Assembly: GCA_045590955.1 (NCBI GenBank)
Contig: JAZNSB010000059.1
Coordinates: forward strand, 1 to 64,000
DNA from: JAZNSB01 sp045590955
Lineage (GTDB): Bacteria > Pseudomonadota > Alphaproteobacteria > RF32 > CAG-239
DNA: 64,000 nucleotides
Direction of reading: 5' to 3'
The translations under genes and the position numbers were made by a program. Position 1 is the stretch's first letter. Each line of letters starts with the position of its first letter. The notes below the pieces were generated by a model. It worked only from the letters and a program-made list of their open reading frames with translations, was not told the DNA's origin and searched no databases. This document shows positions 26,351-34,900 of this stretch, one piece after another.

Positions 26351-26412
26351 GTTTTAAATCGTGTTGATTTGAGGTTCGAATTTCCGACCCACTTGGTGTC
26401 GGGGCGAGGCAG

Positions 26413-26440
26413 AAAAAAGCCAAAAGTAATTGGCTTTTTT
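26413..26440. terminator. Terminator-like hairpin inside the tRNA-Thr insert
   Basis: AAAAAAGCCAA (26413-26423) and TTGGCTTTTTT (26430-26440) form a symmetric hairpin with A and T runs, usable on either strand. Confidence 0.75.
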
Positions 26441-26556
26441 CAACGCAGGTTACGCTTTTGTTAGCTTGTGAGCAAGTGGCAACGACGCGAAACAAGCGTT
26501 ACAAAGGCGGTGACCGAAGTGAGTTAGTAAGCCGAAGGCGAACTTACGAACAAGAA

Positions 26557-26583
26557 CAAGTCTCTCTGTCGGCACCATTAAAA
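26557..26583 (+). repeat. Duplicated 3' end of tRNA-Thr (distal copy)
   Basis: An exact 27-base copy of 26295-26321, not preceded by the rest of a tRNA. It sits directly before the outer terminator. Confidence 0.92.
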
Positions 26584-26609
26584 AAATCCCCCTTTCATGG
26601 GGGATTTTT
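26582..26609 (+). terminator. Outer terminator of the tRNA-Thr unit
   Basis: AAAAATCCCCC and GGGGGATTTTT flank a six-base loop, directly beyond the distal tRNA 3' copy. This parallels the tRNA-Gln unit. Confidence 0.85.
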
Positions 26610-26678
26610 ATTTTAAATAACATTTGATTTTTACAATAAAATAGGCAGAACCACCAAGAAAAGCAGACGAAAACACTA

Positions 26679-26707
26679 TTGCACCATTATAAAAAAAGAT
26701 ATATAAT
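26679..26707 (+). promoter_or_regulatory. Probable promoter of the 26744 gene
   Basis: TTGCAC at 26679-26684 and an exact TATAAT at 26702-26707 have a 17-nt spacer, 37 nt before the ATG. Confidence 0.6.
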
Positions 26708-26743
26708 CAAACAAAAATCAATTATTATAAATAAATTTAAATT

Positions 26744-27202
26744 ATGAGAATCTTTTCATTCAGGAAACCCATTGTTATCAATGGAGAAAACATCGTGATT
26801 AATGATTTAGCATTCAATCACAAATACAAAAAAGAAAAAAATTGCCTTATTGTTGTAGGCAAAATTAAGGATTGTACAATCTCTTACAGAGCTGTCTATG
26901 ACCTAAACGGCAAGTTTATGTTTTTAAAACTATACAAACATAAACGCCTCTGTGCTCTCGTTTCTTGGAAACAAGAATACGACATTGAAGATGTTGAAAC
27001 GATAAACAAAGATGGCAACAGAAACATCGTTACCAGCAAATATCTTTCAACAGCTAAGATTCAACACAAGTTAGTAGAAAAGTCATTCTACACTTGTGTA
27101 AATAACGAAGTCCATAACAAAGTATTCCGATTAACAGATGGAAAATGGACTTCAGAAGGAGATTTTCCAAAAAGTCATTTAGCCTACTGGATTTCTCAGT
27201 AA
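26744..27202 (+). CDS. Unrecognised 152-residue protein
   Basis: The product is basic and beta-rich with repeated short strands (PIVINGENIVINDLAF, NCLIVVGKIKDCTISYRAVYDLNGKFMFLKLY). It has no signal peptide or membrane segment. No family is recognised. It is monocistronic, with its own promoter (26679-26707) and terminator (27211-27244). No Shine-Dalgarno is evident before the ATG, so expression may be weak or leaderless-like. Confidence 0.62.
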   Translation: MRIFSFRKPIVINGENIVINDLAFNHKYKKEKNCLIVVGKIKDCTISYRAVYDLNGKFMFLKLYKHKRLCALVSWKQEYDIEDVETINKDGNRNIVTSKYLSTAKIQHKLVEKSFYTCVNNEVHNKVFRLTDGKWTSEGDFPKSHLAYWISQ

Positions 27203-27210
27203 AACATCAT

Positions 27211-27244
27211 CCCCTCACAATTTTATTGTTGTGAGGGGCTTTTA
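27211..27244 (+). terminator. Terminator after the 26744 gene
   Basis: CCCCTCACAA (27211-27220) and its exact complement (27229-27238) form a ten-base-pair hairpin followed by CTTTTA. Confidence 0.87.
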
Positions 27245-27304
27245 TATAGTGGTTATAAGAAAATATAGCTCAAAACCTTTTTTTTATCTTTAACAACACT
27301 TTTC

Positions 27305-28396
27305 TCATCTAATATTCAAACGTGACACCAGAGCTTTTTGTTCTGCAAATTCTTTTGCTGTCATCACATTTTTTCCTGCCTCTAAAGGCTTAAACAAGTG
27401 GTCATTAGCCGTATAATTTACAAGACCATCATCTGCCCTGGGGGAAAGATAGCGATTGAAGTTGTGAAAAGGTGTTTCTGTAAGCTGCATAGTCGTCCCT
27501 ATTGGCATAGAAAAATCCTCTCCATTACGCCAATTTGCATATTTTTTCATATCTTCATTAGAGCTTGGATAGATTTTTTCAAAACCTTTCATATAACTAA
27601 ACAACCTTGCCTCTGTATCTTGAAGTTTTGGCTCTGTAAAATAAGAACCTTTTGCTTCCATTTTAATTTCTGGCATTCTTTTTTGTGCGCTTTCCATCAA
27701 AAGAGCAATCTCTGCCAAAGCTTTATCTTTTTCTGCATCAGACATACTTGAACCAAAATGTTGCATACGAACAATGTTTTGATAAGCGGTATGCATTGCC
27801 ACAGAAAACTGCTCATTTTCAAGCTTATCATATAGATTTTCCGGTTTTATTTCTTTTTGAAGTTGTGGAGTCTCTAATCCCTGCAATTCTTTTATACGCT
27901 TACGGGCATGCCCTGTCCCCCTGACTACTGCATCTATTTTTCTAACAAGTGAAGATGATGCCATAACATTTGCTTTTACTCTCTCAAATCTTTCTTTTTG
28001 TACTTGCCTGTAAGTCTTTTTTCCAACAAGAAATTCCCCCATCAATATCATATCTTTACCATAATTTTCAGATAATTTCTGAAAGAAATTTCTTTTTTTC
28101 TGTGGCTTTACTCCCATATAAGTTGTCTTTCCGTCGGAAGTTTTTACTTTTACGGCAGCAGAAAGATCATATTTTGCAGCCATTTCATTGTCTTTACTCT
28201 GCTCTTTTATTGATGATTTCAAAATTTCAAAAGACTGTTTAGCTACATCAAAAAATCTTTGTGCTCTTTCTTTATCTCTTTCTCCAAGATCTTTACACGC
28301 CTCTTTAAAAGAGATTTTTCCCGCAGCAACATCACCCATCAAATATAAAAAATCTGCAAATGTTGAATGTCTGGTAATTTTCTTTTCTTCTGGCAT
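27305..28396 (-). CDS. Unrecognised 363-residue cytoplasmic protein
   Basis: The family is not recognised. The product is Lys/Glu-rich and mostly helical. It has two similar segments, FLYLMGDVAAGKISFKEACKDLGERDKERAQRFF and ILMGEFLVGKKTYRQVQKERFERVKANV, that may be an internal duplication of about 35 residues. The start is set at ATG 28396 (MPEEKKITRH) by AGGAGGT just upstream. An ATG-like start further upstream would add a spurious hydrophobic stretch. Its promoter region contains a perfect palindrome (28445-28460) shared with the divergent XRE regulator gene. Confidence 0.72.
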   Translation of the reverse strand: MPEEKKITRHSTFADFLYLMGDVAAGKISFKEACKDLGERDKERAQRFFDVAKQSFEILKSSIKEQSKDNEMAAKYDLSAAVKVKTSDGKTTYMGVKPQKKRNFFQKLSENYGKDMILMGEFLVGKKTYRQVQKERFERVKANVMASSSLVRKIDAVVRGTGHARKRIKELQGLETPQLQKEIKPENLYDKLENEQFSVAMHTAYQNIVRMQHFGSSMSDAEKDKALAEIALLMESAQKRMPEIKMEAKGSYFTEPKLQDTEARLFSYMKGFEKIYPSSNEDMKKYANWRNGEDFSMPIGTTMQLTETPFHNFNRYLSPRADDGLVNYTANDHLFKPLEAGKNVMTAKEFAEQKALVSRLNIR

Positions 28397-28430
28397 TGTC
28401 CACCTCCTATAACACATTACATATATAAAT

Positions 28431-28460
28431 AAAATACCACAAATGTTGACTAAAGTCAAC
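28431..28460 (-). promoter_or_regulatory. Probable promoter with overlapping palindromic operator
   Basis: On the minus strand TTGACT (28454-28459) and TATTTT (28431-28436) are 17 nt apart, upstream of the 27305-28396 gene. The -35 box lies inside the palindrome GTTGACT-AA-AGTCAAC (28445-28460), a typical operator layout for a dimeric XRE repressor such as the one encoded 46 nt away. Confidence 0.5.
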
Positions 28461-28505
28461 ACCATTTAATTTTTAACATCTATAATGTTCAAAGGTAGGT
28501 AAACA

Positions 28506-28715
28506 TTGAGTAACAGATTGCAAATCATAGGCTCAAACATACGCCAGCACCGCAAAGAACAAAATCTGTTACAGATTGATTTAGCTGTTATGGTAGGTAT
28601 TGATAGAGCATATTTATCAGAAATTGAAAATGGTAAAACAAATGTTTCAATTGGTCTTTTATATGCAATCGCAGACGCATTAAAAATATCAATATGCTCC
28701 ATTTTGCCACAATAA
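28506..28715 (+). CDS. Small XRE-family (Cro/CI-type HTH) regulator
   Basis: The 69-residue product is almost entirely a Xre helix-turn-helix domain: IGSNIRQHRKEQNLLQIDLAVMVGIDRAYLSEIENGKTNVSIGLLYAIADAL. It starts with TTG at 28506, preceded by AGGTAGG and a TATAAT at 28481-28486. No effector domain is present. It is divergent from an unknown gene across a perfect palindrome and probably represses that gene or itself. Confidence 0.87.
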   Translation: MSNRLQIIGSNIRQHRKEQNLLQIDLAVMVGIDRAYLSEIENGKTNVSIGLLYAIADALKISICSILPQ

Positions 28716-28722
28716 AAATTAC

Positions 28723-29292
28723 TTAAGCCCTTACAATATCAGAAATAAAGTTTATTTCATCTATTCCAATATTTTTTAAGCCTGTTTGCCATTTTTGTTC
28801 ATCTTCCTTGCAAAACACCAAATCGGGTGTAGCATCTGTTATCAACCACATATTTTGTTTTATTTCTTCTTCAAGTTGACCTTTTTTCCATCCGGCATAT
28901 CCGAGAGTAATAATTTTATTTTTCGGACCCATTCCGCATGCAATATCTGCAACAACTTCTAATGAAGAAGAAATTGCAAAATTTTCATCTATCATTACCG
29001 TATCAGACTTTACATATTCTGTACTATGGAGCACAAATCCTCTTATTCTTTCCAATGGACCGCCATTATAAAGGTCTGCATCTGTTGTTTGAATTTTACT
29101 TCCCAAATCCATTTGGTTTACAATGTCTTGGAAAGAAACCTCTTGCATTTTTTTGTTAATTATAAAGCCCATGGCGCCATCTTTGCTATGCGAACAAACA
29201 TATATCACACTCTTGGCAAACAAGCCCTCATCTTTACCAGAAGGCACACTAATAAGGCATTTACCTGTTAAAAAGTCATTAAATTCTTGCAT
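28723..29292 (-). CDS. yqgE: YqgE/AlgH family protein (UPF0301)
   Basis: The 189-residue product has the family N-terminus LTGKCLISVPSGKDEGLFAKSVIYVCSHSKDGAMGFIINKKM and the later LYNGGPLERIRGFVLHS and LGYAGWKKGQLEEEI. The biochemical role of the family is not established; AlgH was named from alginate regulation in Pseudomonas. It is monocistronic, converges on the XRE gene, and is divergent from the DsbD-like gene. Confidence 0.93.
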   Translation of the reverse strand: MQEFNDFLTGKCLISVPSGKDEGLFAKSVIYVCSHSKDGAMGFIINKKMQEVSFQDIVNQMDLGSKIQTTDADLYNGGPLERIRGFVLHSTEYVKSDTVMIDENFAISSSLEVVADIACGMGPKNKIITLGYAGWKKGQLEEEIKQNMWLITDATPDLVFCKEDEQKWQTGLKNIGIDEINFISDIVRA

Positions 29293-29382
29293 AATTATTT
29301 CCAGTCTGTAGTTAAGTTTTGCTTGTATTATAGCATTTTTTGTTCTATCTATAAATATATCTTTTATAACTAGGAAAAATTG

Positions 29383-32019
29383 ATGAAAACTTGGTTAACA
29401 TATTTATGTATTGTGTTTGGTTTTTTATCTTTACAGCCTAAAGTTTTACATGCAACACAAGATGCCCTTTCTCAAAGAGTTGCCGAAGAAATGCAAGTTG
29501 AGCTCATCTCTGACGAAGATGTGAACAGATTTTATAATATGTATCAAAAAATCAAACAGGCAAAAGATGAAACCGAGATTAGAAACATAATATATGAAAC
29601 GTTTCCCAACATCCCTCACAGCGACCTGGAAAGCAAAATTGTATTGGCAGAAACAACATTTAAAAGCTATAAGTATTTTGCAAATAAATATCAACAAATT
29701 AAAAAGGCATTTATCACCCCAAAAACTCCGCCTATGTATGTAGAAGATGATGATGTTGCCCACTTAGAAGAAAACCAAGAAAAATTTAAAAATTCAAAAC
29801 AAGAAGTTTTTACCAATTTCAAAAGAGTGGTTTCTTACGCATTTGACAAAAAAAACTTTGAAGCCATAGAGGCCAAAAAAATTCGCAAAATAGTTACATC
29901 TCCGGTAAGGTCAGAATCAGACCAATTATACAAACTGGCAATTACAAAGTGGAACGCATCTTCCGTACCATATTACAATAAAGACAAAGACATATATGAC
30001 GGAGAAAGCCCCTGGACAATCACAGATAATATATCTGTAAGACTAGTCAGCCCATATACGGCAATTAATAACAGCCAAGAACAGATTATTGGTATGCATG
30101 TATTGTTAAAAAACAACAACCACATACCGGCAACCGGCAACAAAACAAAAGGGATAAAAGCACCGTATCTTACGTTTGAAAATTCTAAAAATATAGAAAT
30201 CAAACAAGTCTTGTTTCCATTTCCATCCGTCAAAGACCAAATACCCGTATATGAAGAAGCTTTTATAATTATTGTAAACTTAAAAGTTCCGGACATTACA
30301 AAACCTTTGTTCCTAAATGCAACTTTGCATGCCGATTTATGCAAAAATCACCAATGCTCACCAACACAAATTAATGCAAATTTACCTCTTATTGAAGGCG
30401 TAGGTGTATTTACCCCTGCCCAACCTTACATTAACAGAGGATATGCTTTTGCACCAAAATATAACCAAAAAGAAATAAACATCAGCAAAGCAATGTTGCT
30501 AACCGATGGAGCCAATAATAAACAACTGGTTTTACAAATTGAAGGAAAAAATAATCTTAAAGTATATGTTGATACTCAAGATGATATTGTTGTCAATAAT
30601 CCCAAAGTTACCATTCGCGACAATAAAACATTGTTTTTTTATGATGTTCCGCAAAACAGTGACCATTTAATCGGCAAAGAAATCAAAGTTTTTGCTCAAG
30701 CAAACGCAACAACAAGCACATTAAAAAAAATTATCATAACCAAAGGCAACCCAAATGATATTTTCTATCAACAATTAGATTTTAGCTTGCTCTGTCTGGC
30801 CTTTTTGGGTGGATTGCTATTAAACTTTATGCCTTGCGTGTTCCCCGTCTTATCATTAAAAATAAAAAATCTGGCAAGCATAGAACACAGCAACAGTTCA
30901 AAAATAAGGTTGTCTTTTGCCAACACTGCGTTTGGAATTTTTAGTGCATTCGCCATCATAATTTTATGCCTAATACAGCTAAAAAAAATAGGTATGGAAC
31001 TTGGCTGGGGAATACAATTTCAAAATCCGATATTTTTAATTTCAATGATATTTCTTATTGCCTTTTTGTTTATGATTTCAGCTGGTATTATTGGCTTTAA
31101 TCCATATATTTTTATGCCCAAAAAAGTAGCATCATTTGTTCAAGAACAACAACACTCTTCATTTATTGCCGGAATTCTTATGGTTTTGCTGGCCACACCC
31201 TGTACAGCGCCATATCTGGCAACCGCAATAGGCTTTGCTTTGGCAGGAGATGTTTATGATATAACATATATATTAAGCACTGTAGCATTAGGCTTTGCTT
31301 TCCCATACATTATTGTAGCAATCACACCAAATGCCCGCAAACTTTTTCCAAAATCCGGAAAATGGATGAATTTTATTTCATACATTGCAAACATTTTACT
31401 GCTCATCACAATTATATGGCTCATGTTTATATTATACGGACAAACCGGTGGTTGGTATATCTTTAGATTATGCCTTTATACAATTGCTTTTATACTATTG
31501 ATGATAGCATACATCAATGTCTTAGAAATGTCATTTGACAAAACATTCAAATTTACCGTTTTTGAACTGATAATTCACGCCATTGGCTTAATCCTTGTAT
31601 CTTTTTTATTGATATACGCCATCAAAGACGGGCAAGACGCCTACAACAAACAATACCAAATTCACTCGCAAAACAGGCAACCACAGTTTGACCAATCTAT
31701 AATAGAAAAAGAACTCAAAGACAATAATGCCCTTATCATCAAAGTAGTAGCAGACTGGTGTGCCACCTGCACTTATAACAACATCACCGGTTATAATTCT
31801 CCGGTGATTAAAGGCATGATTGAACAAAAGAAAATAAAAATTATAGAGTTGGACTGGACCAATAAAGACCAAAATTTATTAAAATTTATGAAAAAATATG
31901 GACGCAGCGGAATACCGTTTAATATCTTCTTTTCAAAAAAATTTCCATACGGCATTGTAATGCCCGAGATTGTTTCAGAGCATGATTTAAAGAATTTTAT
32001 AAAAGATTTTATGGATTAA
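29383..32019 (+). CDS. DsbD/ScsB-like thiol:disulfide interchange protein
   Basis: The product, about 878 residues, moves electrons from cytoplasmic thioredoxin to periplasmic thiol proteins. It has a signal peptide and a periplasmic region of about 450 residues with beta-sandwich character. A membrane domain of about eight segments follows, with the two redox Cys motifs NFMPCVFPVLS (about 484) and LATPCTAPYLA (about 607). A C-terminal thioredoxin domain has DWCATC (about 792-795). The N-terminal domain is much longer than in E. coli DsbD and resembles ScsB types. ATG 29383 is preferred over TTG 29380. Its last 11 nt overlap the convergent rnhA. Confidence 0.9.
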   Translation: MKTWLTYLCIVFGFLSLQPKVLHATQDALSQRVAEEMQVELISDEDVNRFYNMYQKIKQAKDETEIRNIIYETFPNIPHSDLESKIVLAETTFKSYKYFANKYQQIKKAFITPKTPPMYVEDDDVAHLEENQEKFKNSKQEVFTNFKRVVSYAFDKKNFEAIEAKKIRKIVTSPVRSESDQLYKLAITKWNASSVPYYNKDKDIYDGESPWTITDNISVRLVSPYTAINNSQEQIIGMHVLLKNNNHIPATGNKTKGIKAPYLTFENSKNIEIKQVLFPFPSVKDQIPVYEEAFIIIVNLKVPDITKPLFLNATLHADLCKNHQCSPTQINANLPLIEGVGVFTPAQPYINRGYAFAPKYNQKEINISKAMLLTDGANNKQLVLQIEGKNNLKVYVDTQDDIVVNNPKVTIRDNKTLFFYDVPQNSDHLIGKEIKVFAQANATTSTLKKIIITKGNPNDIFYQQLDFSLLCLAFLGGLLLNFMPCVFPVLSLKIKNLASIEHSNSSKIRLSFANTAFGIFSAFAIIILCLIQLKKIGMELGWGIQFQNPIFLISMIFLIAFLFMISAGIIGFNPYIFMPKKVASFVQEQQHSSFIAGILMVLLATPCTAPYLATAIGFALAGDVYDITYILSTVALGFAFPYIIVAITPNARKLFPKSGKWMNFISYIANILLLITIIWLMFILYGQTGGWYIFRLCLYTIAFILLMIAYINVLEMSFDKTFKFTVFELIIHAIGLILVSFLLIYAIKDGQDAYNKQYQIHSQNRQPQFDQSIIEKELKDNNALIIKVVADWCATCTYNNITGYNSPVIKGMIEQKKIKIIELDWTNKDQNLLKFMKKYGRSGIPFNIFFSKKFPYGIVMPEIVSEHDLKNFIKDFMD

Positions 32020-32443
32020 TCTGGCTTCTTGCAAGCCTATCTACCATTTCATTTTCTTTATGGCCGGCATGACCTTTAACCCACACCCATTCAATATTGT
32101 GCATAGCAACCAAAACATCAAGTTCTTGCCATAAGTCAATGTTTTTTACTTCTGATTTTTTATTTGTAGTTTTCCAACCGTTAGCCTTCCAGTTTTTCAT
32201 CCACTGAGTTACACCATCCATCACATATTTACTGTCAGTATATAGAGTAATGTCGCACTGTTTGGTTAAAGATTTCAAGGCATTAATAACGGCAGTAAGT
32301 TCCATTCTGTTGTTGGTTGTTTCATCTGCATGACCACAAATTTGTTTTTCTGCCTTCGGGTGGCGCAAAATAGCAGCCCAACCGCCTTTACCCGGATTTC
32401 CTGAACAAGCACCATCTGTCCAAATACAAATTTTTGATGCCAT
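32009..32443 (-). CDS. rnhA: Ribonuclease HI
   Basis: RNase HI degrades RNA in RNA-DNA hybrids. The 144-residue product has all four catalytic acidic residues: Asp in WTDGACSGNPG, Glu in NNRMELTAV, Asp in LYTDSKYV, and Asp in NEMVDRLA, plus the His in KGHAGH. The start is set at ATG 32443 (MASKICIWTDG), which gives the usual N-terminus. An upstream ATG at 32479 overlaps the neighbouring gene. It lies 1 nt after that gene's stop, so the two are probably cotranscribed. Confidence 0.95.
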   Translation of the reverse strand: MASKICIWTDGACSGNPGKGGWAAILRHPKAEKQICGHADETTNNRMELTAVINALKSLTKQCDITLYTDSKYVMDGVTQWMKNWKANGWKTTNKKSEVKNIDLWQELDVLVAMHNIEWVWVKGHAGHKENEMVDRLARSQINP

Positions 32444-32444
32444 C

Positions 32445-33509
32445 TTACATTCTTTCAAAAAAGTTATCAAAAAATTCATTCAACAATCGTGGATGGTTTT
32501 CACTATTAAAAGCATCTGTAATAAACTTTTTAAGTTTCTCTTGAGAAATTCTTATTCTAAAGTCTTTTGGCGCGGCATTTTCTGCCCCTATAACTCCCAT
32601 TATATTAAAATCTTCATCTATTTCTTCTTTTGCCAAAACAATGCTCATATCCGTAAACTTTAACATTCCTCGTGGAGGCAACCTCAAATCTGCTCTTGAA
32701 ATAAGATTAATTTGTCCCTCAATGCCGGATACACTATCCATTTGATTATTCGCACTAAAGCGCACTTTATTATAATCCCCACCGGTTTCTCTGGTATTGC
32801 AAGACAAATAAATTTCTCTGGCGATTGCATTGCTGTTATTTTCTGCCGCCAACATAAAACTGATTTTCACATATTTTTCAGGAGGATTATCAATACTTTT
32901 TGGATACAAGACATCTTCATCTGCATTTTCAATAATTTCAATTTTTTTATTTTCAATTATTAAATCAATGTTTGGTTGCGGACGCTTTCCAAACATTCCG
33001 GCAATAACAGAATAAGGAGCCGGCACATTATTAGAGCCGGAACGAATATAAATTCTGTTACCAACAGTTGACATAAGTGGTGCAGTCTCAGATTTTGGAA
33101 TATATGTTGCAATATATCCATCTCCGTTAGCGTCGCTTGCAATAATGTGATTTCTTACTTTGTTATGAGAAGGCAACGTACAACCGGAAATTGCTCCTTC
33201 AAGCCAACTTAAAAAACGATGCACATTTTTTACTTTAACTTTTGCCTTTGCCACATCTCCAATTTCCACATCTCTGGAACATTCCACCCCCCAAACAATT
33301 ACTCCTCCTTCAGAATTTCCAAATCCTGAAATTGCTTTGGCCAGGTTTTTTCTGTCATCTCTGTGCAGAGTATACATTTTTTGACCGGTAGAGGCAGCCT
33401 TTTTAAAATCTAAAAAAAGCTCTTCTGTTTGCAAATCAAGAATAAATTCATCTATTGCATCTTCGCCAAAATATACCAAACGGTTAAAAATATCTTCTGC
33501 TCTGGACAT
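32445..33509 (-). CDS. AlbA_2 (Schlafen-type) domain protein
   Basis: The 354-residue product has an N-terminal AlbA_2 domain: ELFLDFKKAASTG at about 30-42, AKAISGFGNSEGGVIVWGVE at about 55-74, and IYIRSGSNNVPAP at about 160-172. This domain occurs in putative transcriptional regulators and in Schlafen-related proteins and can bind nucleic acid. The C-terminal half (about 190-354) is beta-rich and unassigned; the ATP-binding domain common in larger AlbA_2 proteins is not seen. ATG 33509 is supported by AGGAG. It sits directly upstream of rnhA. Confidence 0.8.
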   Translation of the reverse strand: MSRAEDIFNRLVYFGEDAIDEFILDLQTEELFLDFKKAASTGQKMYTLHRDDRKNLAKAISGFGNSEGGVIVWGVECSRDVEIGDVAKAKVKVKNVHRFLSWLEGAISGCTLPSHNKVRNHIIASDANGDGYIATYIPKSETAPLMSTVGNRIYIRSGSNNVPAPYSVIAGMFGKRPQPNIDLIIENKKIEIIENADEDVLYPKSIDNPPEKYVKISFMLAAENNSNAIAREIYLSCNTRETGGDYNKVRFSANNQMDSVSGIEGQINLISRADLRLPPRGMLKFTDMSIVLAKEEIDEDFNIMGVIGAENAAPKDFRIRISQEKLKKFITDAFNSENHPRLLNEFFDNFFERM

Positions 33510-33560
33510 ATTTTTTCTCCTGTTAAAGAATTTATGCCCATAATAAAACAAAAAGCTTAA

Positions 33561-34826
33561 TTATTGCTTTATAATTTTCTCAATTTCTTCAATTTGCAGA
33601 TGATCTTTGGCATTTCCAAGCACAACATATGTTGGCTTTCCATAAAATATCCTTTTTGCCTCGCTTTGCACCTGTTCTTTAGTAACCGCTTGTATTTTAT
33701 CAATTAGTTCTTCCGTTGTTTTTACTCTTGAATGCGTCAACAATTGTGAGGCCAAAAATCTGGATGTAGCACCGGTTGATTCAAAAGCCATCAATATATC
33801 GGCTTTTAGCTGATTTTTTGCCTTATTCAGTTCTTTATCAGACACCGGTTCTGTACAAATTTTACGTAATTCTTCACAAATTACCTCTGTCATTTGTTTA
33901 ACTTTTTCATGACTTGTGCCGGCATAAACAGCAAAAGAACCTGCAGAATTATATGCTCTTGAAAAACAATATACACTATACGCCAAACCTCTTTTTTCTC
34001 TTACCTCTTGGAACAATCTTGAAGAAGATCCGCCTCCCAAAATATAAGACAAAGTTTCTATCGGCATAAACCTTTCTTCTTCAAAATCATTAGCAGAAGC
34101 AAATCCTAAAACAATTCTGGTTTGTTCAGTATCTTTTTCTTTTAAACAAAAACCACCGGTATAATGAGCCAAAGGTCTTTTTGCAGTAGTCCTTGACCTG
34201 AAATTACCCCATTTTTGTTTAACAAGCTCCACAAACTGTGCATGATCAACCTTACCGCAAGCACAAGCCACAATGTTTTGTGCGCAATAATGATTCAACA
34301 TATAGTTTTGCAAATCTTCTTTACCAAAACCCAAAACGCGTTCTTTTGTGCCCAGAATATCTCTTCCCAAAGGCTGATCTTCAAACAACTTATTCTGAAA
34401 CAAATCAAAAATCACATCATCCGGATCATCTGCCGAGCGTCTTATTTCTTGCACCACCACATCTTGTTCTTTTTTAATTTCTTCTTCCGGAAAAGTAGAA
34501 TTTAGCAAAATATCTGACAAAATATCTACCGCCAAAGGAATATGCTCTTTTAAAACCTTTGCATAAAAAGCTGTTGTTTCTCTTGATGTATATGCATTCA
34601 TAGAACCGCCCACGCTTTCAATTTCTTCAGAAATTTGCTTTGCGGTTCTGGTTTTTGTGCCTTTAAAAGCCATATGTTCCAAAAAATGAGAAATTCCGTT
34701 TATTTCCAAATTTTCATCGGCAGAACCGGTATTTACAAAAAAGCCCACAGATGCAGATTCCAAACTTGGCATATTTGCAGTTAAAATTCTCAATCCGTTA
34801 GGCAATACAGATATTTTAAAATCCAT
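33561..34826 (-). CDS. M16-family zinc protease (mitochondrial processing peptidase-like)
   Basis: The 421-residue product has the inverted zinc motif HFLEH (47-51) followed by a distal Glu in the KKEQDVVVQEI region. It also has the second-domain glycine-rich loop ILGGGSSSRLFQEVREKRGLAYSV. This is the single-chain bacterial relative of the MPP beta subunit, common in alphaproteobacteria. Its substrates are probably short peptides, and the cellular role is unknown. AAGGA precedes the ATG. Confidence 0.93.
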   Translation of the reverse strand: MDFKISVLPNGLRILTANMPSLESASVGFFVNTGSADENLEINGISHFLEHMAFKGTKTRTAKQISEEIESVGGSMNAYTSRETTAFYAKVLKEHIPLAVDILSDILLNSTFPEEEIKKEQDVVVQEIRRSADDPDDVIFDLFQNKLFEDQPLGRDILGTKERVLGFGKEDLQNYMLNHYCAQNIVACACGKVDHAQFVELVKQKWGNFRSRTTAKRPLAHYTGGFCLKEKDTEQTRIVLGFASANDFEEERFMPIETLSYILGGGSSSRLFQEVREKRGLAYSVYCFSRAYNSAGSFAVYAGTSHEKVKQMTEVICEELRKICTEPVSDKELNKAKNQLKADILMAFESTGATSRFLASQLLTHSRVKTTEELIDKIQAVTKEQVQSEAKRIFYGKPTYVVLGNAKDHLQIEEIEKIIKQ

Positions 34827-34900
34827 TTTTAAATTCCTTGAAAAAGATTATATATTATGACTAAATATATAATATATTTTTTATAATGAAAGGAAAATTT

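Larger units (their letters stand above)
26072..26743. other. Gene-poor spacer holding tRNA-Thr and its duplicated 3' end
   Basis: No protein gene is supported. It contains the tRNA-Thr promoter, tRNA-Thr, a shared terminator module, a GC-richer insert with hairpins at 26413-26440 and around 26530-26552, a second copy of the tRNA 3' end, an outer terminator, and the promoter of the 26744 gene. Confidence 0.8.

Noticed and set aside
24237..27202. Prophage or integrative element between the tRNAs
   Set aside because: No integrase, transposase or phage structural gene is present, and the direct repeats of each tRNA match only themselves, not each other.
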